From contig JBJXHG010000176.1 in the NCBI GenBank assembly GCA_046160865.1, positions 1 to 9,904 of the forward strand: 9,904 nt of DNA, read 5' to 3'. How positions within the stretch are numbered: the first letter of the stretch is position 1; every line of letters begins with the position of its first letter. The translations under genes and the position numbers were made by a program. The notes under the pieces are model-generated. The model worked only from the letters and a program-made list of their open reading frames with translations, was not told the origin of the DNA and searched no databases. Of this stretch, positions 1-6,224 are shown piece by piece. Source of the DNA: JBJXHG01 sp046160865. Its GTDB lineage: Bacteria; Planctomycetota; UBA1135; GCA-002686595.

Positions 1-398
1 CGGAGCAGGAACTCGGCCGTCATCCCCTTCAACATCGCCGCTGCCGCGGTCACGTCGTCGATCTCGCTCGGCAGCTGCACGAGTCGATCGACGGGCATGT
101 TGCGCGCTTCCGCGTACGCGCCGAGCGGACGTGACGCGTAGGCGACGCGCTCGCCTACCGCGAACTCCGTGACGCCGGCGCCGAGAGACTCCACGATGCC
201 GGCGGCTTCCATGCCCGGCGTGAACGGTAGCGCAACGGGATAGAGCCCCGTGCGGTGGTAGACGTCGATGAAGTTGACGCCGATCGCGGTGTGACGAATG
301 CGCGCTTCACCCGCAGATGGCGGCGCGAGCTCGACGTCCTCGAGCGCGAGCACGTCGGGACCGCCGACCTGGTGGACACGGATCGCGCGGGTCCGCAT
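1..398 (-). CDS. NADPH:quinone oxidoreductase (zeta-crystallin/QOR type), partial
   Basis: Medium-chain dehydrogenase/reductase of the quinone oxidoreductase type, expected to reduce quinones or activated alkenes with NADPH in the cytosol. About 132 N-terminal residues are visible; the family is about 325 long, so the NADPH-binding Rossmann half lies beyond the left edge. The reading is MRTRAIRVHQVGGPDVL, then GVNFIDVYHRTGLYP, TPGMEAAGIVESLG and GERVAYASRPLGAYAE, ending in LKGMTAEFLLR. These are hallmark QOR blocks (NFID.Y.R.GLYP, G.EAAG.V). The cysteines and GHE motif of zinc alcohol dehydrogenases are not seen, which supports the zinc-free QOR branch. The start is ATG at 396-398, with an alternative GTG directly before it; no clear Shine-Dalgarno is seen. 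It lies 19 nt after the kinase-like gene and is probably co-transcribed with it. Family seen in sequence; substrate inferred. Confidence 0.85.
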   Translation of the reverse strand, partial: MRTRAIRVHQVGGPDVLALEDVELAPPSAGEARIRHTAIGVNFIDVYHRTGLYPVALPFTPGMEAAGIVESLGAGVTEFAVGERVAYASRPLGAYAEARNMPVDRLVQLPSEIDDVTAAAAMLKGMTAEFLL

Positions 399-417
399 CA
401 CGCTCGCGGCCCGTGCG

Positions 418-1287
418 TCAGGCACCCTTCACTGCGGCGAGCGCGCTGCGGAAGTGCTCGGCGGTGCGATAGCGTTCCTTCTTGTCCGCCATCAGGCCGC
501 CGACGATCGCTTGCTCGAGCTCGAGCGGCACCTCGATCTTCGGCGCGCGCGCTTTCATCGAGGGCGGCGACTTCGCGAGCTTCGCTTGGAACACCTCGAG
601 GAAACTCTTGCCCGGCCACGGAATGACACCGGTCAACATCTCGAAGAGCACCGTCGCCAAGTTGTAGACGTCCGACTGCACGTCGGGAGAGTCGCCGCCG
701 AACTGCTCCACCGGTGCGTAGAACGGCGTGCCGATCAGGGCCGTCTTGTCGCCGAGGTGTTTCGCGCTCCAGAGCGCCGGCGTGATGCCGCCATCGACGA
801 GCGCGACGTGCTTGCGGTGCTTCTCGTCGAGGAACACGGTCGTCGGCTTGATGTCGCCGTGCACGAGTCCCGCAGCGTGGATCGCGCCGAGCCCATCGAG
901 CAGCTCGATCCCGACTTGGATCGCGAGCGCGGGCGCAGCGGCGCCGTGTTTCGACTGCCAGTCGCGCAACGATACGCCGACCGGCATGTCCGTCACGAAC
1001 ACCAGCGTGCCATCGTCGAGCACGTGGACGTCCTGCACCGTGAGCACGGCTTTCGAGCGGACGTCCTTCCACTTCTCCATCGACTGCGCGAACTCGGCGG
1101 CCTGCGCCGTGCCGGTGAACAGCGCGGCGGGAAAGACCTGCATCTCCCGCGTCGACTTCGTCCTCTGGTCCTCGACCTCGAACGTGCTCGACATCCCGCC
1201 TTGCCGAAACGCGCGCACGATCTTGTAGCGATCGTGGAACAGCTTGCCGGGGGCGAGATCGAACAGGGAGACGGACTTCGTCGACAT
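418..1287 (-). CDS. Kinase-fold protein, Hanks-type Ser/Thr kinase homologue, probable pseudokinase
   Basis: A 289-residue protein spanning one protein kinase domain and nothing else: no membrane segment and no sensor domain. Kinase landmarks in order: YKIVRAFRQGGMSSTFEVED (residues 21-40, degenerate glycine loop); REMQVFP (47-53, where VAIK would place its lysine but Gln50 stands); HGDIKPTTV (143-151, for HRDxKPxN; Asp145 and Lys147 kept, the Mg-binding Asn replaced by Thr150); VDGG (164-167, for DFG; Asp165 kept); GTPFYAPVEQF (187-197, for the activation-segment end); SDVYNLATVLFEMLTG (205-220); and ERYRTAEHFRSAL (271-283, subdomain XI region). Loss of the ATP-anchoring lysine and the loop Asn suggests a pseudokinase or very weak kinase, perhaps a scaffold or regulator. 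The start is ATG 1285-1287, with AAGGA at 1297-1301. It is followed 19 nt later by the quinone oxidoreductase gene. Fold certain; lack of activity inferred. Confidence 0.88.
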   Translation of the reverse strand: MSTKSVSLFDLAPGKLFHDRYKIVRAFRQGGMSSTFEVEDQRTKSTREMQVFPAALFTGTAQAAEFAQSMEKWKDVRSKAVLTVQDVHVLDDGTLVFVTDMPVGVSLRDWQSKHGAAAPALAIQVGIELLDGLGAIHAAGLVHGDIKPTTVFLDEKHRKHVALVDGGITPALWSAKHLGDKTALIGTPFYAPVEQFGGDSPDVQSDVYNLATVLFEMLTGVIPWPGKSFLEVFQAKLAKSPPSMKARAPKIEVPLELEQAIVGGLMADKKERYRTAEHFRSALAAVKGA

Positions 1288-1296
1288 GAGCAGGCG

Positions 1297-1301
1297 TCCT
1301 T
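1297..1301 (-). promoter_or_regulatory. Ribosome binding site of the kinase-like gene
   Basis: AAGGA on the minus strand, 9 nt before the ATG at 1287. It selects this start over the long in-frame extension that continues upstream through the neighbouring gene. Confidence 0.6.
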
Positions 1302-1320
1302 GCGAAATAGAAGCGCGGCA

Positions 1321-1349
1321 AGCGTACCGGCGCGTGTCCGGGGTGTCGA
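1321..1349 (-). promoter_or_regulatory. Candidate sigma-70 promoter for the kinase-like/QOR pair
   Basis: On the minus strand TCGACA (1344-1349) matches the -35 consensus at 5 of 6 positions. It is followed after exactly 17 bp by TACGCT (1321-1326), a TAnnnT -10 hexamer. The predicted transcript would start near 1314 and leave about 27 nt of leader containing the AAGGA site. It lies in the 176-nt gap after the hairpin that ends the upstream operon, where a new promoter is needed. Confidence 0.5.
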
Positions 1350-1403
1350 TATCGCGCGCGGGAGAGCGGCCACTGCGAAGCGTTCGCCCCAGCGGTTCAT
1401 CCG

Positions 1404-1454
1404 CGCTCGCTGCTCGTGCGCGCGCCAGCGTGCACGAACAACGAGCAACGAGCG
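1404..1454 (-). terminator. Hairpin after the kynureninase-like gene, probable transcription terminator
   Basis: Bases 1404-1417 pair with 1441-1454 at 13 of 14 positions, with one C/A mismatch at 1410/1448 and a 23-nt loop. The structure begins 9 nt after the stop codon of the kynureninase-like gene, the last gene of the seven-gene operon. No T-rich tract follows on the minus strand, so it may act with Rho or protect the 3' end rather than be a classical intrinsic terminator. Confidence 0.5.
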
Positions 1455-1463
1455 CGCGGGCGC

Positions 1464-2657
1464 TCAGTAACTCGTCTTCGCGCTCACGTGCTCGCGCCAG
1501 CGGCCGCTCGTGCGCAGCTCCGCGAGCGCGTCGACGAACTCCTCGAGCTCTTCCTCGAGCGTGTAGAAGTGCGGGCTCACGCGAAGGCCCGCTTCCGGAC
1601 GGTGATCGACGATGATCCCGCGCGCTTCGAGCGCCTTCACGAACGCGGGCCCGTTCTCGTCGGGTTTCAACGACACGGTGAGCGTTCCACCGCGCTGCGC
1701 GGGATTCGTCGGGCTGTGGATGCCGAAGCCGCGCTCGACGAGCCACGTCCACAAGAGCTTCGTCAAGCGTTGCGAGTGCGCGCGGATCACCGGCACACCG
1801 ACTTCTTGGATGATCTCGTAGCCCGCGGTCGCGGCGAGGAAGCTCGCGACGCCCGGCGAACCGTTGAGCATGCGGCGGATGTCGCTCGCATAGCGCTGCG
1901 CGCCGGTCTCGAACGCGAACGGTGCTGCGTGCGCCGCCCAACCGGTGATCTTCGGCTCGAGCTTCGGCAGGAGATCCGGCCGCACGTACAGGTAGCCGGC
2001 GCCCGGACCGCCGCAGAGCCACTTCACCGAGCCGCCGCACACCATGTCGACACCGAGTGTTTGCACGTCGATCGGAACCGTGCCGAGCGATTGGTACGTG
2101 TCGAGCAGGACGAGCGCGCCGACTTCGCGCGCGCGCGCACACACGGCCGCCGCGTCTTGCAAGAAGTGGCTCTTGAAGCACACGTGACTGATCGGAACGA
2201 TCAGCGTCTCCTCGTCGATCGCGGACAGCAGTCGATCCGTGTCGACGACGATGCCGTCGGTCGGCACGCTGACGATGCGTGCGCCGTGGCGCCGGTAGCT
2301 CTCCCACACGTACATGTTCGTGGGAAAGTTCTGGTCGGTGTACACGACCTTGTTGCGCCGACCGGAGAAGTCGAGCGCGCTCGCGACGACGCTCTGGATC
2401 AGCGACACGTTCTGGTGCATCACGACGCTGTTGGGCGGTGCGTTCAGGATGCGGCCGAGCACGTTGCCGACGTCGACCGGCGAGCTCCACCAGCCTTCGC
2501 CCCACGCGCGCACGCCACGCGTCGCCCACTGGTCCGCGAAGTCGTTCAGCTTGTCGCGCACCGACGCCGGCATCGCGCCGAGGCTGTGCGTGACGAGGTA
2601 GTTCGTGCTTCCGAGGATCGGAAAGCGCTCGCGCCACAGCTCCGGGTCGAAGGCCAT
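1464..2657 (-). CDS. Kynureninase-like PLP-dependent enzyme (aminotransferase class V fold)
   Basis: A 397-residue fold-type I PLP enzyme, about the length of bacterial kynureninase, which cleaves kynurenine to anthranilate and alanine. Family signs: THSLGAMP (residues 23-30, cf. GNSLGLQP); HQNVS (81-85, cofactor-binding region); DTYQSLGTVPID (186-197, Asp186 contacting the PLP ring nitrogen); GSVKWLCGGPGAGYLYV (209-225, Lys212 the Schiff-base lysine); GWAAHAAPF (239-247); and GLRVSPHFY (357-365, Arg359 in the place of the substrate-carboxylate arginine). Departures: kynureninases usually read GWxGH at 239-243, and His24 replaces the usual Asn. The start is ATG at 2655-2657, 13 nt after the PaaA-like gene, with only a weak Shine-Dalgarno, which suggests translational coupling. 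It is the last gene of the operon. A related beta-lyase or cysteine desulfurase-like activity remains possible. Confidence 0.75.
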   Translation of the reverse strand: MAFDPELWRERFPILGSTNYLVTHSLGAMPASVRDKLNDFADQWATRGVRAWGEGWWSSPVDVGNVLGRILNAPPNSVVMHQNVSLIQSVVASALDFSGRRNKVVYTDQNFPTNMYVWESYRRHGARIVSVPTDGIVVDTDRLLSAIDEETLIVPISHVCFKSHFLQDAAAVCARAREVGALVLLDTYQSLGTVPIDVQTLGVDMVCGGSVKWLCGGPGAGYLYVRPDLLPKLEPKITGWAAHAAPFAFETGAQRYASDIRRMLNGSPGVASFLAATAGYEIIQEVGVPVIRAHSQRLTKLLWTWLVERGFGIHSPTNPAQRGGTLTVSLKPDENGPAFVKALEARGIIVDHRPEAGLRVSPHFYTLEEELEEFVDALAELRTSGRWREHVSAKTSY

Positions 2658-2670
2658 CGTCGGCGCGCCG

Positions 2671-3369
2671 CTAGTGCTTCGCCGCGACGAGGTCGGCCGG
2701 TAGCTCTAGCCCTAGCGTGCTCGTCGACGGCAAGTGCAGTTGGCACGCGGCGAGGAACGGCTTCAGCTCGTCGAGGAATTCGCGCACCGACTCGCCACAA
2801 CGCTTCGTCCGCAGCTTGAGCGCGACGGCGCGTTCGTCGCCCTGCGTACCGGGCCGGCCGAGCGCGAGCAACGCGATCGACAGCCAGCGGTTGAGCATCT
2901 GCTGCGCGCCCGCGCGGTTGCCCGCTTCGGCGCAGAACTCGATGAAGAGGTTCTCGCCGTTCTTCGTGCTGGTGCGGTCGCGCGCGAGCAGCGAGCGCGC
3001 GATCGCCGCGAAATCCTTGCTGCGGCTGTGCTGGTAGCCGGAGGCCGCGATGCGCTCGGCGCAGTCGCACAAGGACAAGCACACGGCGAGCTCGAGCCGC
3101 GAGCTCGGGTACGGAATGCGATCCATCGGGTTGCGCACCGCCATCGAGAGATCCGTCCCGCCGATCGCGGCGTAGAGCTTCTCGACCTGCTCGAGGATGC
3201 GCAGCGAGTGCTCGAGATCGCGTGCGAGCAACACTTTCTCCTCCAGCTCCGGCACGAACTTCAAACCGTGCCCGCGGATGTTCGCCGCCATGAGCTGCCG
3301 GTACGCCTGGCGCTCCACGATGCGGCGCAAGAGGTTCTGCGATTCCTGATCGAGCTCGGGTCTTTGCAT
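2671..3369 (-). CDS. PaaA/PaaC-like ferritin-fold protein (phenylacetic acid catabolic protein family)
   Basis: A 232-residue, mostly helical, soluble protein resembling phenylacetyl-CoA epoxidase subunits PaaA/PaaC. Blocks aligning by eye to PaaA: RQAYRQLMAANIRGHGLKFV (residues 20-39, cf. AYRQ...QHAHSE), EKVLLARDLEHSL (44-56, cf. the QDEGGH helix), IPYPSSRLELAVCL (85-98, cf. NYPTLTWADIG) and MLNRWLSIALLALG (158-171, cf. ALNRFWWPALMMFG), then LKLRTKRCGESVREFLDEL (184-202). The family's second ExxH pair falls near ARDRTS (129-134), with neither Glu nor His, and the first helix Glu aligns with Leu36. A complete diiron site is therefore unlikely; it may be structural like PaaC, or have another role. 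The start is ATG at 3367-3369, with GGGAAGA at 3377-3383. It sits 18 nt after the ferredoxin gene and 13 nt before the kynureninase-like gene. Family fairly sure; function unknown. Confidence 0.65.
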   Translation of the reverse strand: MQRPELDQESQNLLRRIVERQAYRQLMAANIRGHGLKFVPELEEKVLLARDLEHSLRILEQVEKLYAAIGGTDLSMAVRNPMDRIPYPSSRLELAVCLSLCDCAERIAASGYQHSRSKDFAAIARSLLARDRTSTKNGENLFIEFCAEAGNRAGAQQMLNRWLSIALLALGRPGTQGDERAVALKLRTKRCGESVREFLDELKPFLAACQLHLPSTSTLGLELPADLVAAKH

Positions 3370-3387
3370 CGAATCGTCTTCCCGCGG

Positions 3388-3771
3388 CTATTGCCGCTGT
3401 TCTCCTCCGCAAGACTTCGAATCGGTCTGCGCGTCGGGCTCGCGGCCGGTGAGCTCGTGATCGGGGATCACGAGCCGCGCGACCGGCTCACCGCCGAGGA
3501 TGTGCTGATCGATGATCTGGTCGACGTCGCTCTCCGTCACGCCGCCGTACCAGACCGCGTCCGGATACACGACGACCGCGACACCGTGCGAGCACTGGTC
3601 GAGACACTGGGCCTTGTTCGGCCGCACGAGGCGCTTCAGTCCGCGCGCGTAGAGCTTCTTCTTGAACGCCGACGCGACGTCCTGGCCGCCGCGCGCCGCG
3701 CAGCAGCCGCGTTCGTCGCCCGCGTCGCGCTCGTTGACGCAGATGAAGATGTGCTTTTGGAACTTCGCCAT
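3388..3771 (-). CDS. Thioredoxin-like [2Fe-2S] ferredoxin (Shethna protein type)
   Basis: A 127-residue cytosolic electron carrier. The N-terminal 100 residues follow Azotobacter Shethna ferredoxin closely: MAKFQKHIFICVNERDAGDE, RGCCAARGGQDV, AQCLDQCSHGVAVVVYPDAV and DQIIDQHILGGEP. The four cluster ligands are in place: Cys11, Cys24 (Cys23 beside it), Cys56 and Cys60. The family usually ends shortly after GGEP; here about 25 extra polar residues follow (103-127), including a further cysteine, Cys121. The start is ATG at 3769-3771, 34 nt after the acyl-CoA dehydrogenase gene, and the PaaA-like gene follows 18 nt later. The position suggests it passes electrons between the operon's oxidoreductases, or to the PaaA-like protein or an oxygenase encoded elsewhere. 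The partner is inference; the fold and cluster are well supported. Confidence 0.92.
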   Translation of the reverse strand: MAKFQKHIFICVNERDAGDERGCCAARGGQDVASAFKKKLYARGLKRLVRPNKAQCLDQCSHGVAVVVYPDAVWYGGVTESDVDQIIDQHILGGEPVARLVIPDHELTGREPDAQTDSKSCGGEQRQ

Positions 3772-3805
3772 GGATGCGGAGCGCGCCGCGCCGCACGTCG
3801 CCGGA

Positions 3806-4951
3806 TCAGCGCTCGCCGTCGAGCAGCTCTTTCGCCAGCACGATGCGCTGGATCTCGCTCGTGCCTTCGTAGATGCGCAGCGCGCGCACTTCGCGGAAGA
3901 GGGCTTCCACGATCGTGCCGCGCTTCACGCCCAGGCCGCCGAAGTGCTGCACGGCCCGGTCGCACACGAAAGAGGCGGTCTCGGTGGCAAAGAACTTCGC
4001 GCGCGCCACTTCGGCGCGCGCCTCGCGTCCATTGTCCACGGCCTCCACCGCTTCCGCAACGAGCAGCTCCGCGGCACGCAGTCGCACGTCCATCTCCGCG
4101 ATGTCGAAGCGCAGCGCCTGGAACGTCGCGAGGGGCTTGCCGAACTGCTTGCGCTTCTTCAGGTACGCGCACGATTCGTCGAACGCGCGGCGCGCGAAGC
4201 CGATCGCCGCCGACGCGACCGTCGTGCGGAAGCGCATCAGCGTCGCGACCGCGAGCGCGGAACCCGCGCCTTCCTCACCGAGCAGGAAGCCGCGCTCGAT
4301 GTCCACATCGCGGAAGCGCACCTCGCCGATCGGGTGCGGCGCCATCACCTCGAAGCGCTCGACCGTGAGCCCGCGCGACGCAGCGGGCACGTAGAACATC
4401 GACATGCCTTCCGCGTCGCCCGGCTTGCCGGACGTGCGCGCGAGCACCGTGTAGAACGCCGCGATGCCGGCGTTCGAGATGAACGTCTTCGTGCCGTTCA
4501 GCCGGTAACCGTGCGCGGTGCGCTCGGCCGTGGTCGCGATGTCGCGCACACTCGAGCCGGCTTCGGGCTCGGTCATCGCGAACGCGGCGATGCGCTCCCC
4601 GCGCGCCACGAGCGGCAGGATCTCGCGCCGCAGCTCGTCGCTGCCGCCGAGCGCGATCGCGAACGAGCCGAGCCCCTGCATCATCAGCATCAAGTCGAGC
4701 ATCCCCGAGTGTCGCGCGAGCGCGTTGCGCAGCTCGCACAGCGCGCGCACCGACACGACGTTCTTCGGGACGGCACCGTTCGTCGACGCGCCGCCGTACA
4801 GCTCGGGCACCGTCCACGCGATCAGGTTCTCGGCCCGCAAGAGTGCGAGCGCACGGTAGGCCGCTGCCGTTTCGTCGAGCCCTGCGAGCTCGCGCTCGCC
4901 GATCTCGCCGACGCGGTGCGCGATCTCCGTGAGCGTCGGCGCGCGCTTCAC
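3806..4951 (-). CDS. Acyl-CoA dehydrogenase
   Basis: A 381-residue FAD enzyme, the standard length of soluble acyl-CoA dehydrogenases, introducing an alpha,beta double bond into an acyl-CoA. Landmarks: VPELYGG (residues 48-54), AFAMTEPEAGSS (123-134, flavin and substrate loop), GTKTFISNAG (153-162), RKQFGKPL (267-274), QHFGGLGVKRG (335-345) and YEGTSEIQR (361-369). In the last, Glu362 occupies the catalytic base position of the medium/short-chain type. The start is GTG at 4949-4951, overlapping the crotonase stop as GTGA, with GGGAGG at 4958-4963. This overlap gives strict translational coupling to the crotonase. The physiological acceptor would be an electron-transfer flavoprotein, not encoded here; the ferredoxin 34 nt downstream is a possible but unproven alternative. 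In this operon a ring-derived or cyclic acyl-CoA substrate is plausible. Family certain; substrate inferred. Confidence 0.93.
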   Translation of the reverse strand: MKRAPTLTEIAHRVGEIGERELAGLDETAAAYRALALLRAENLIAWTVPELYGGASTNGAVPKNVVSVRALCELRNALARHSGMLDLMLMMQGLGSFAIALGGSDELRREILPLVARGERIAAFAMTEPEAGSSVRDIATTAERTAHGYRLNGTKTFISNAGIAAFYTVLARTSGKPGDAEGMSMFYVPAASRGLTVERFEVMAPHPIGEVRFRDVDIERGFLLGEEGAGSALAVATLMRFRTTVASAAIGFARRAFDESCAYLKKRKQFGKPLATFQALRFDIAEMDVRLRAAELLVAEAVEAVDNGREARAEVARAKFFATETASFVCDRAVQHFGGLGVKRGTIVEALFREVRALRIYEGTSEIQRIVLAKELLDGER

Positions 4952-5793
4952 GCGCCGCCTCCCTTCACGAAGTCCGGCGCGCGCTTCTCGACGAACGCGC
5001 GGTAGGCCTCGGCGTAGTCGGGCGACTTCATGCACTCGGCTTGGATCCAGCCTTCCGCTTGCAGCGCGGTGCCGAGGTCCATCGATGCTTCTTGATTCAA
5101 CATGCGTTTGGTCACGGCCAGACCGAAGCGCGGCCCCGTCGCCAGGCGTCGCGCCCACTGCGCGGTCGCGGCCTCGAGCTCCGCGTCGGCGACGATCTGA
5201 TTGTAGAGCCCGATCTCGTACGCGCGGCGCGCCGAGATGAATTCGCCACCCATCAAGAGCTCGCACGCGTGCCCGAGGCCCACGATGCGTGGCAGGAGCC
5301 ACGCGGCCCCCATGTCCGCGCCCGACAAGCCGACCTTGGTGAACAGGAAGGCGATCTTCGCGCTCTCGGCCGCGATGCGCAGATCGGCCGCGGCCGCGAT
5401 CACGGCGCCGGCTCCGCACGTCGTGCCGTTCAACGACGCGATCACCGGCTTCTCGAGCATGCGGATGTTCTCGATCAGGCGGCACGTCATGCGCGTGAAC
5501 GCGAAGAGCTCGCTCTCGGGCACATCCAGCAAGCGCCCGATGATGTCCTTCACGTCTCCGCCGGAGCAGAACGCGCGACCCGTACCCGTGATGACGACGG
5601 CGCGCACGCTAGCGCGCTCGCGCAACGCGAGGAACGCGTCGCACAACTCGCCGTACGAATCGAACGTGAGCGCGTTCAGCCGCTCGGGACGATCGAGGCG
5701 CAGCGTCGCGACGCCGTCCTGTTCCTCGTAGCGGAAGTGCTGCGGGCTGAGCGGGTCGCGCGTACCTGCGCGCGGCTTGGTCGGTTGGCTCAT
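4948..5793 (-). CDS. Enoyl-CoA hydratase/isomerase family protein (crotonase)
   Basis: A 281-residue crotonase-fold enzyme. Oxyanion-hole segments are present: AFCSGGDVKD (residues 75-84) and NGTTCGAGAV (122-131), with DRPERLNALT (34-43) at the N-terminus. The two glutamates that activate water in classical hydratase align by eye with Val131 and Lys153. Asp160, in VGLSGADMGAAWLLPRIVG, lies close to the position of the catalytic aspartate of isomerases such as PaaG. Isomerase, ring-hydrolase or thioesterase-like chemistry is thus as likely as hydration. The LSGADMGA..LLPRIVG signature is, from memory, typical of the crotonase in betaproteobacterial 2-aminobenzoyl-CoA clusters. The start is ATG at 5791-5793, 20 nt after the RidA gene; the 3' end overlaps the acyl-CoA dehydrogenase start by 4 nt. 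Family certain; reaction open. Confidence 0.92.
   Translation of the reverse strand: MSQPTKPRAGTRDPLSPQHFRYEEQDGVATLRLDRPERLNALTFDSYGELCDAFLALRERASVRAVVITGTGRAFCSGGDVKDIIGRLLDVPESELFAFTRMTCRLIENIRMLEKPVIASLNGTTCGAGAVIAAAADLRIAAESAKIAFLFTKVGLSGADMGAAWLLPRIVGLGHACELLMGGEFISARRAYEIGLYNQIVADAELEAATAQWARRLATGPRFGLAVTKRMLNQEASMDLGTALQAEGWIQAECMKSPDYAEAYRAFVEKRAPDFVKGGGA
4958..4963 (-). promoter_or_regulatory. Ribosome binding site of the acyl-CoA dehydrogenase gene
   Basis: GGGAGG on the minus strand, inside the last codons of the crotonase gene, 6 nt before the GTG at 4951. It decides the start of the dehydrogenase against a long in-frame extension running back to 5485. Confidence 0.7.
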
Positions 5794-5813
5794 CTCGAAT
5801 CCATTTCTCGCAG

Positions 5814-6224
5814 TCAACTTGGGGGCAGCGCGGCGGTCGCGGAGATCTCGACGAGCGCCCCCGTTTCCAAGAGATCGGCGACTTGCACGAGCGCCATCGT
5901 CGGATAGTGCTTGCCGATCGTCTCTCTCCAGATCGTGCCGAGCCGCGGCGCGGCTGCGAGGTACGCGCGCTTGTCCGTGACGTAGATCGTCATCTGCACG
6001 AGATGCTCGGGGTCGCCACCGCTCGCACGCACGACGGTCACGACGTTGCGCAGGGCTTGCGCGAACTGCGCGGCGAAGTCGTGCTTGCCGACCAGCACTT
6101 GCCGCTCGTCCCACGCGATCTGCCCGGCGATGAACACGAGTCGATGTCCCGCCGGGACGAGCATGCCGTTGCTGTAGCCCGCGGGCCGCGGCCAGCCGGT
6201 GGGCTGGATCACGTCATGTGCCAT
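5814..6224 (-). CDS. RidA/YjgF/UK114 family protein
   Basis: A 136-residue protein of the RidA superfamily, small trimeric proteins of which the archetype hydrolyses reactive enamines and imines to keto acids and ammonia. Signs: PAGYSNG (residues 14-20), FIAGQIAWDE (31-40), FAQALRNVVTVVRASGGDPE (54-73), VQMTIYVTD (76-84) and ALVEISATAAL (123-133, with the conserved Glu126). The catalytic arginine of true RidA (RSxVEVA) aligns with Met110 in TMALVQVA, so this is one of the Arg-less Rid subgroups and classical enamine deaminase activity cannot be assumed. The start chosen is ATG 6222-6224, with GAAGG at 6236-6240; a GTG at 6234-6236 is in frame but lies on that site. It overlaps the SDR gene by 11 nt, and the crotonase gene follows 20 nt later. 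Family certain; role inferred from operon. Confidence 0.9.
   Translation of the reverse strand: MAHDVIQPTGWPRPAGYSNGMLVPAGHRLVFIAGQIAWDERQVLVGKHDFAAQFAQALRNVVTVVRASGGDPEHLVQMTIYVTDKRAYLAAAPRLGTIWRETIGKHYPTMALVQVADLLETGALVEISATAALPPS

Noticed and set aside
2120..2145. Alternating CG/CA run suggesting Z-DNA or a repeat
   Set aside because: Short, coding, and explained by Ala/Arg/Cys codons of the kynureninase-like gene.
1288..2637. In-frame upstream extension of the kinase-like gene to a 739-residue reading frame
   Set aside because: The extension is antisense-frame shadow of the kynureninase-like gene, Arg-rich without domains; AAGGA and a promoter mark the start at 1287.
1416..2819. Plus-strand open frame of 467 codons
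   Set aside because: Antisense of the kynureninase-like gene, with no motif and the same Arg-rich composition.
2734..4368. Long plus-strand open frame (544 codons)
   Set aside because: Lies opposite three well-supported minus-strand genes, has Arg/His-rich low-complexity translation and no recognisable motif; such shadows are common at this GC content.
3662..5005. Plus-strand open frame of 447 codons
   Set aside because: Exact antisense of the acyl-CoA dehydrogenase and ferredoxin genes; composition is Arg/Ala/His-rich with no domain.
5386..5402. GCGGCCGC-containing self-complementary patch
   Set aside because: Lies in conserved crotonase coding sequence; high-GC Ala/Ala/Asp codons explain it and arms are not extended.
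4952..5485. N-terminal extension of the acyl-CoA dehydrogenase
   Set aside because: It is the out-of-frame reading of the crotonase; the GTGA overlap and GGGAGG site set the start at 4951.
5794..6114. N-terminal extension of the crotonase
   Set aside because: It would overlap most of the RidA gene in another frame; the conserved crotonase start and ATG at 5793 fit family length.
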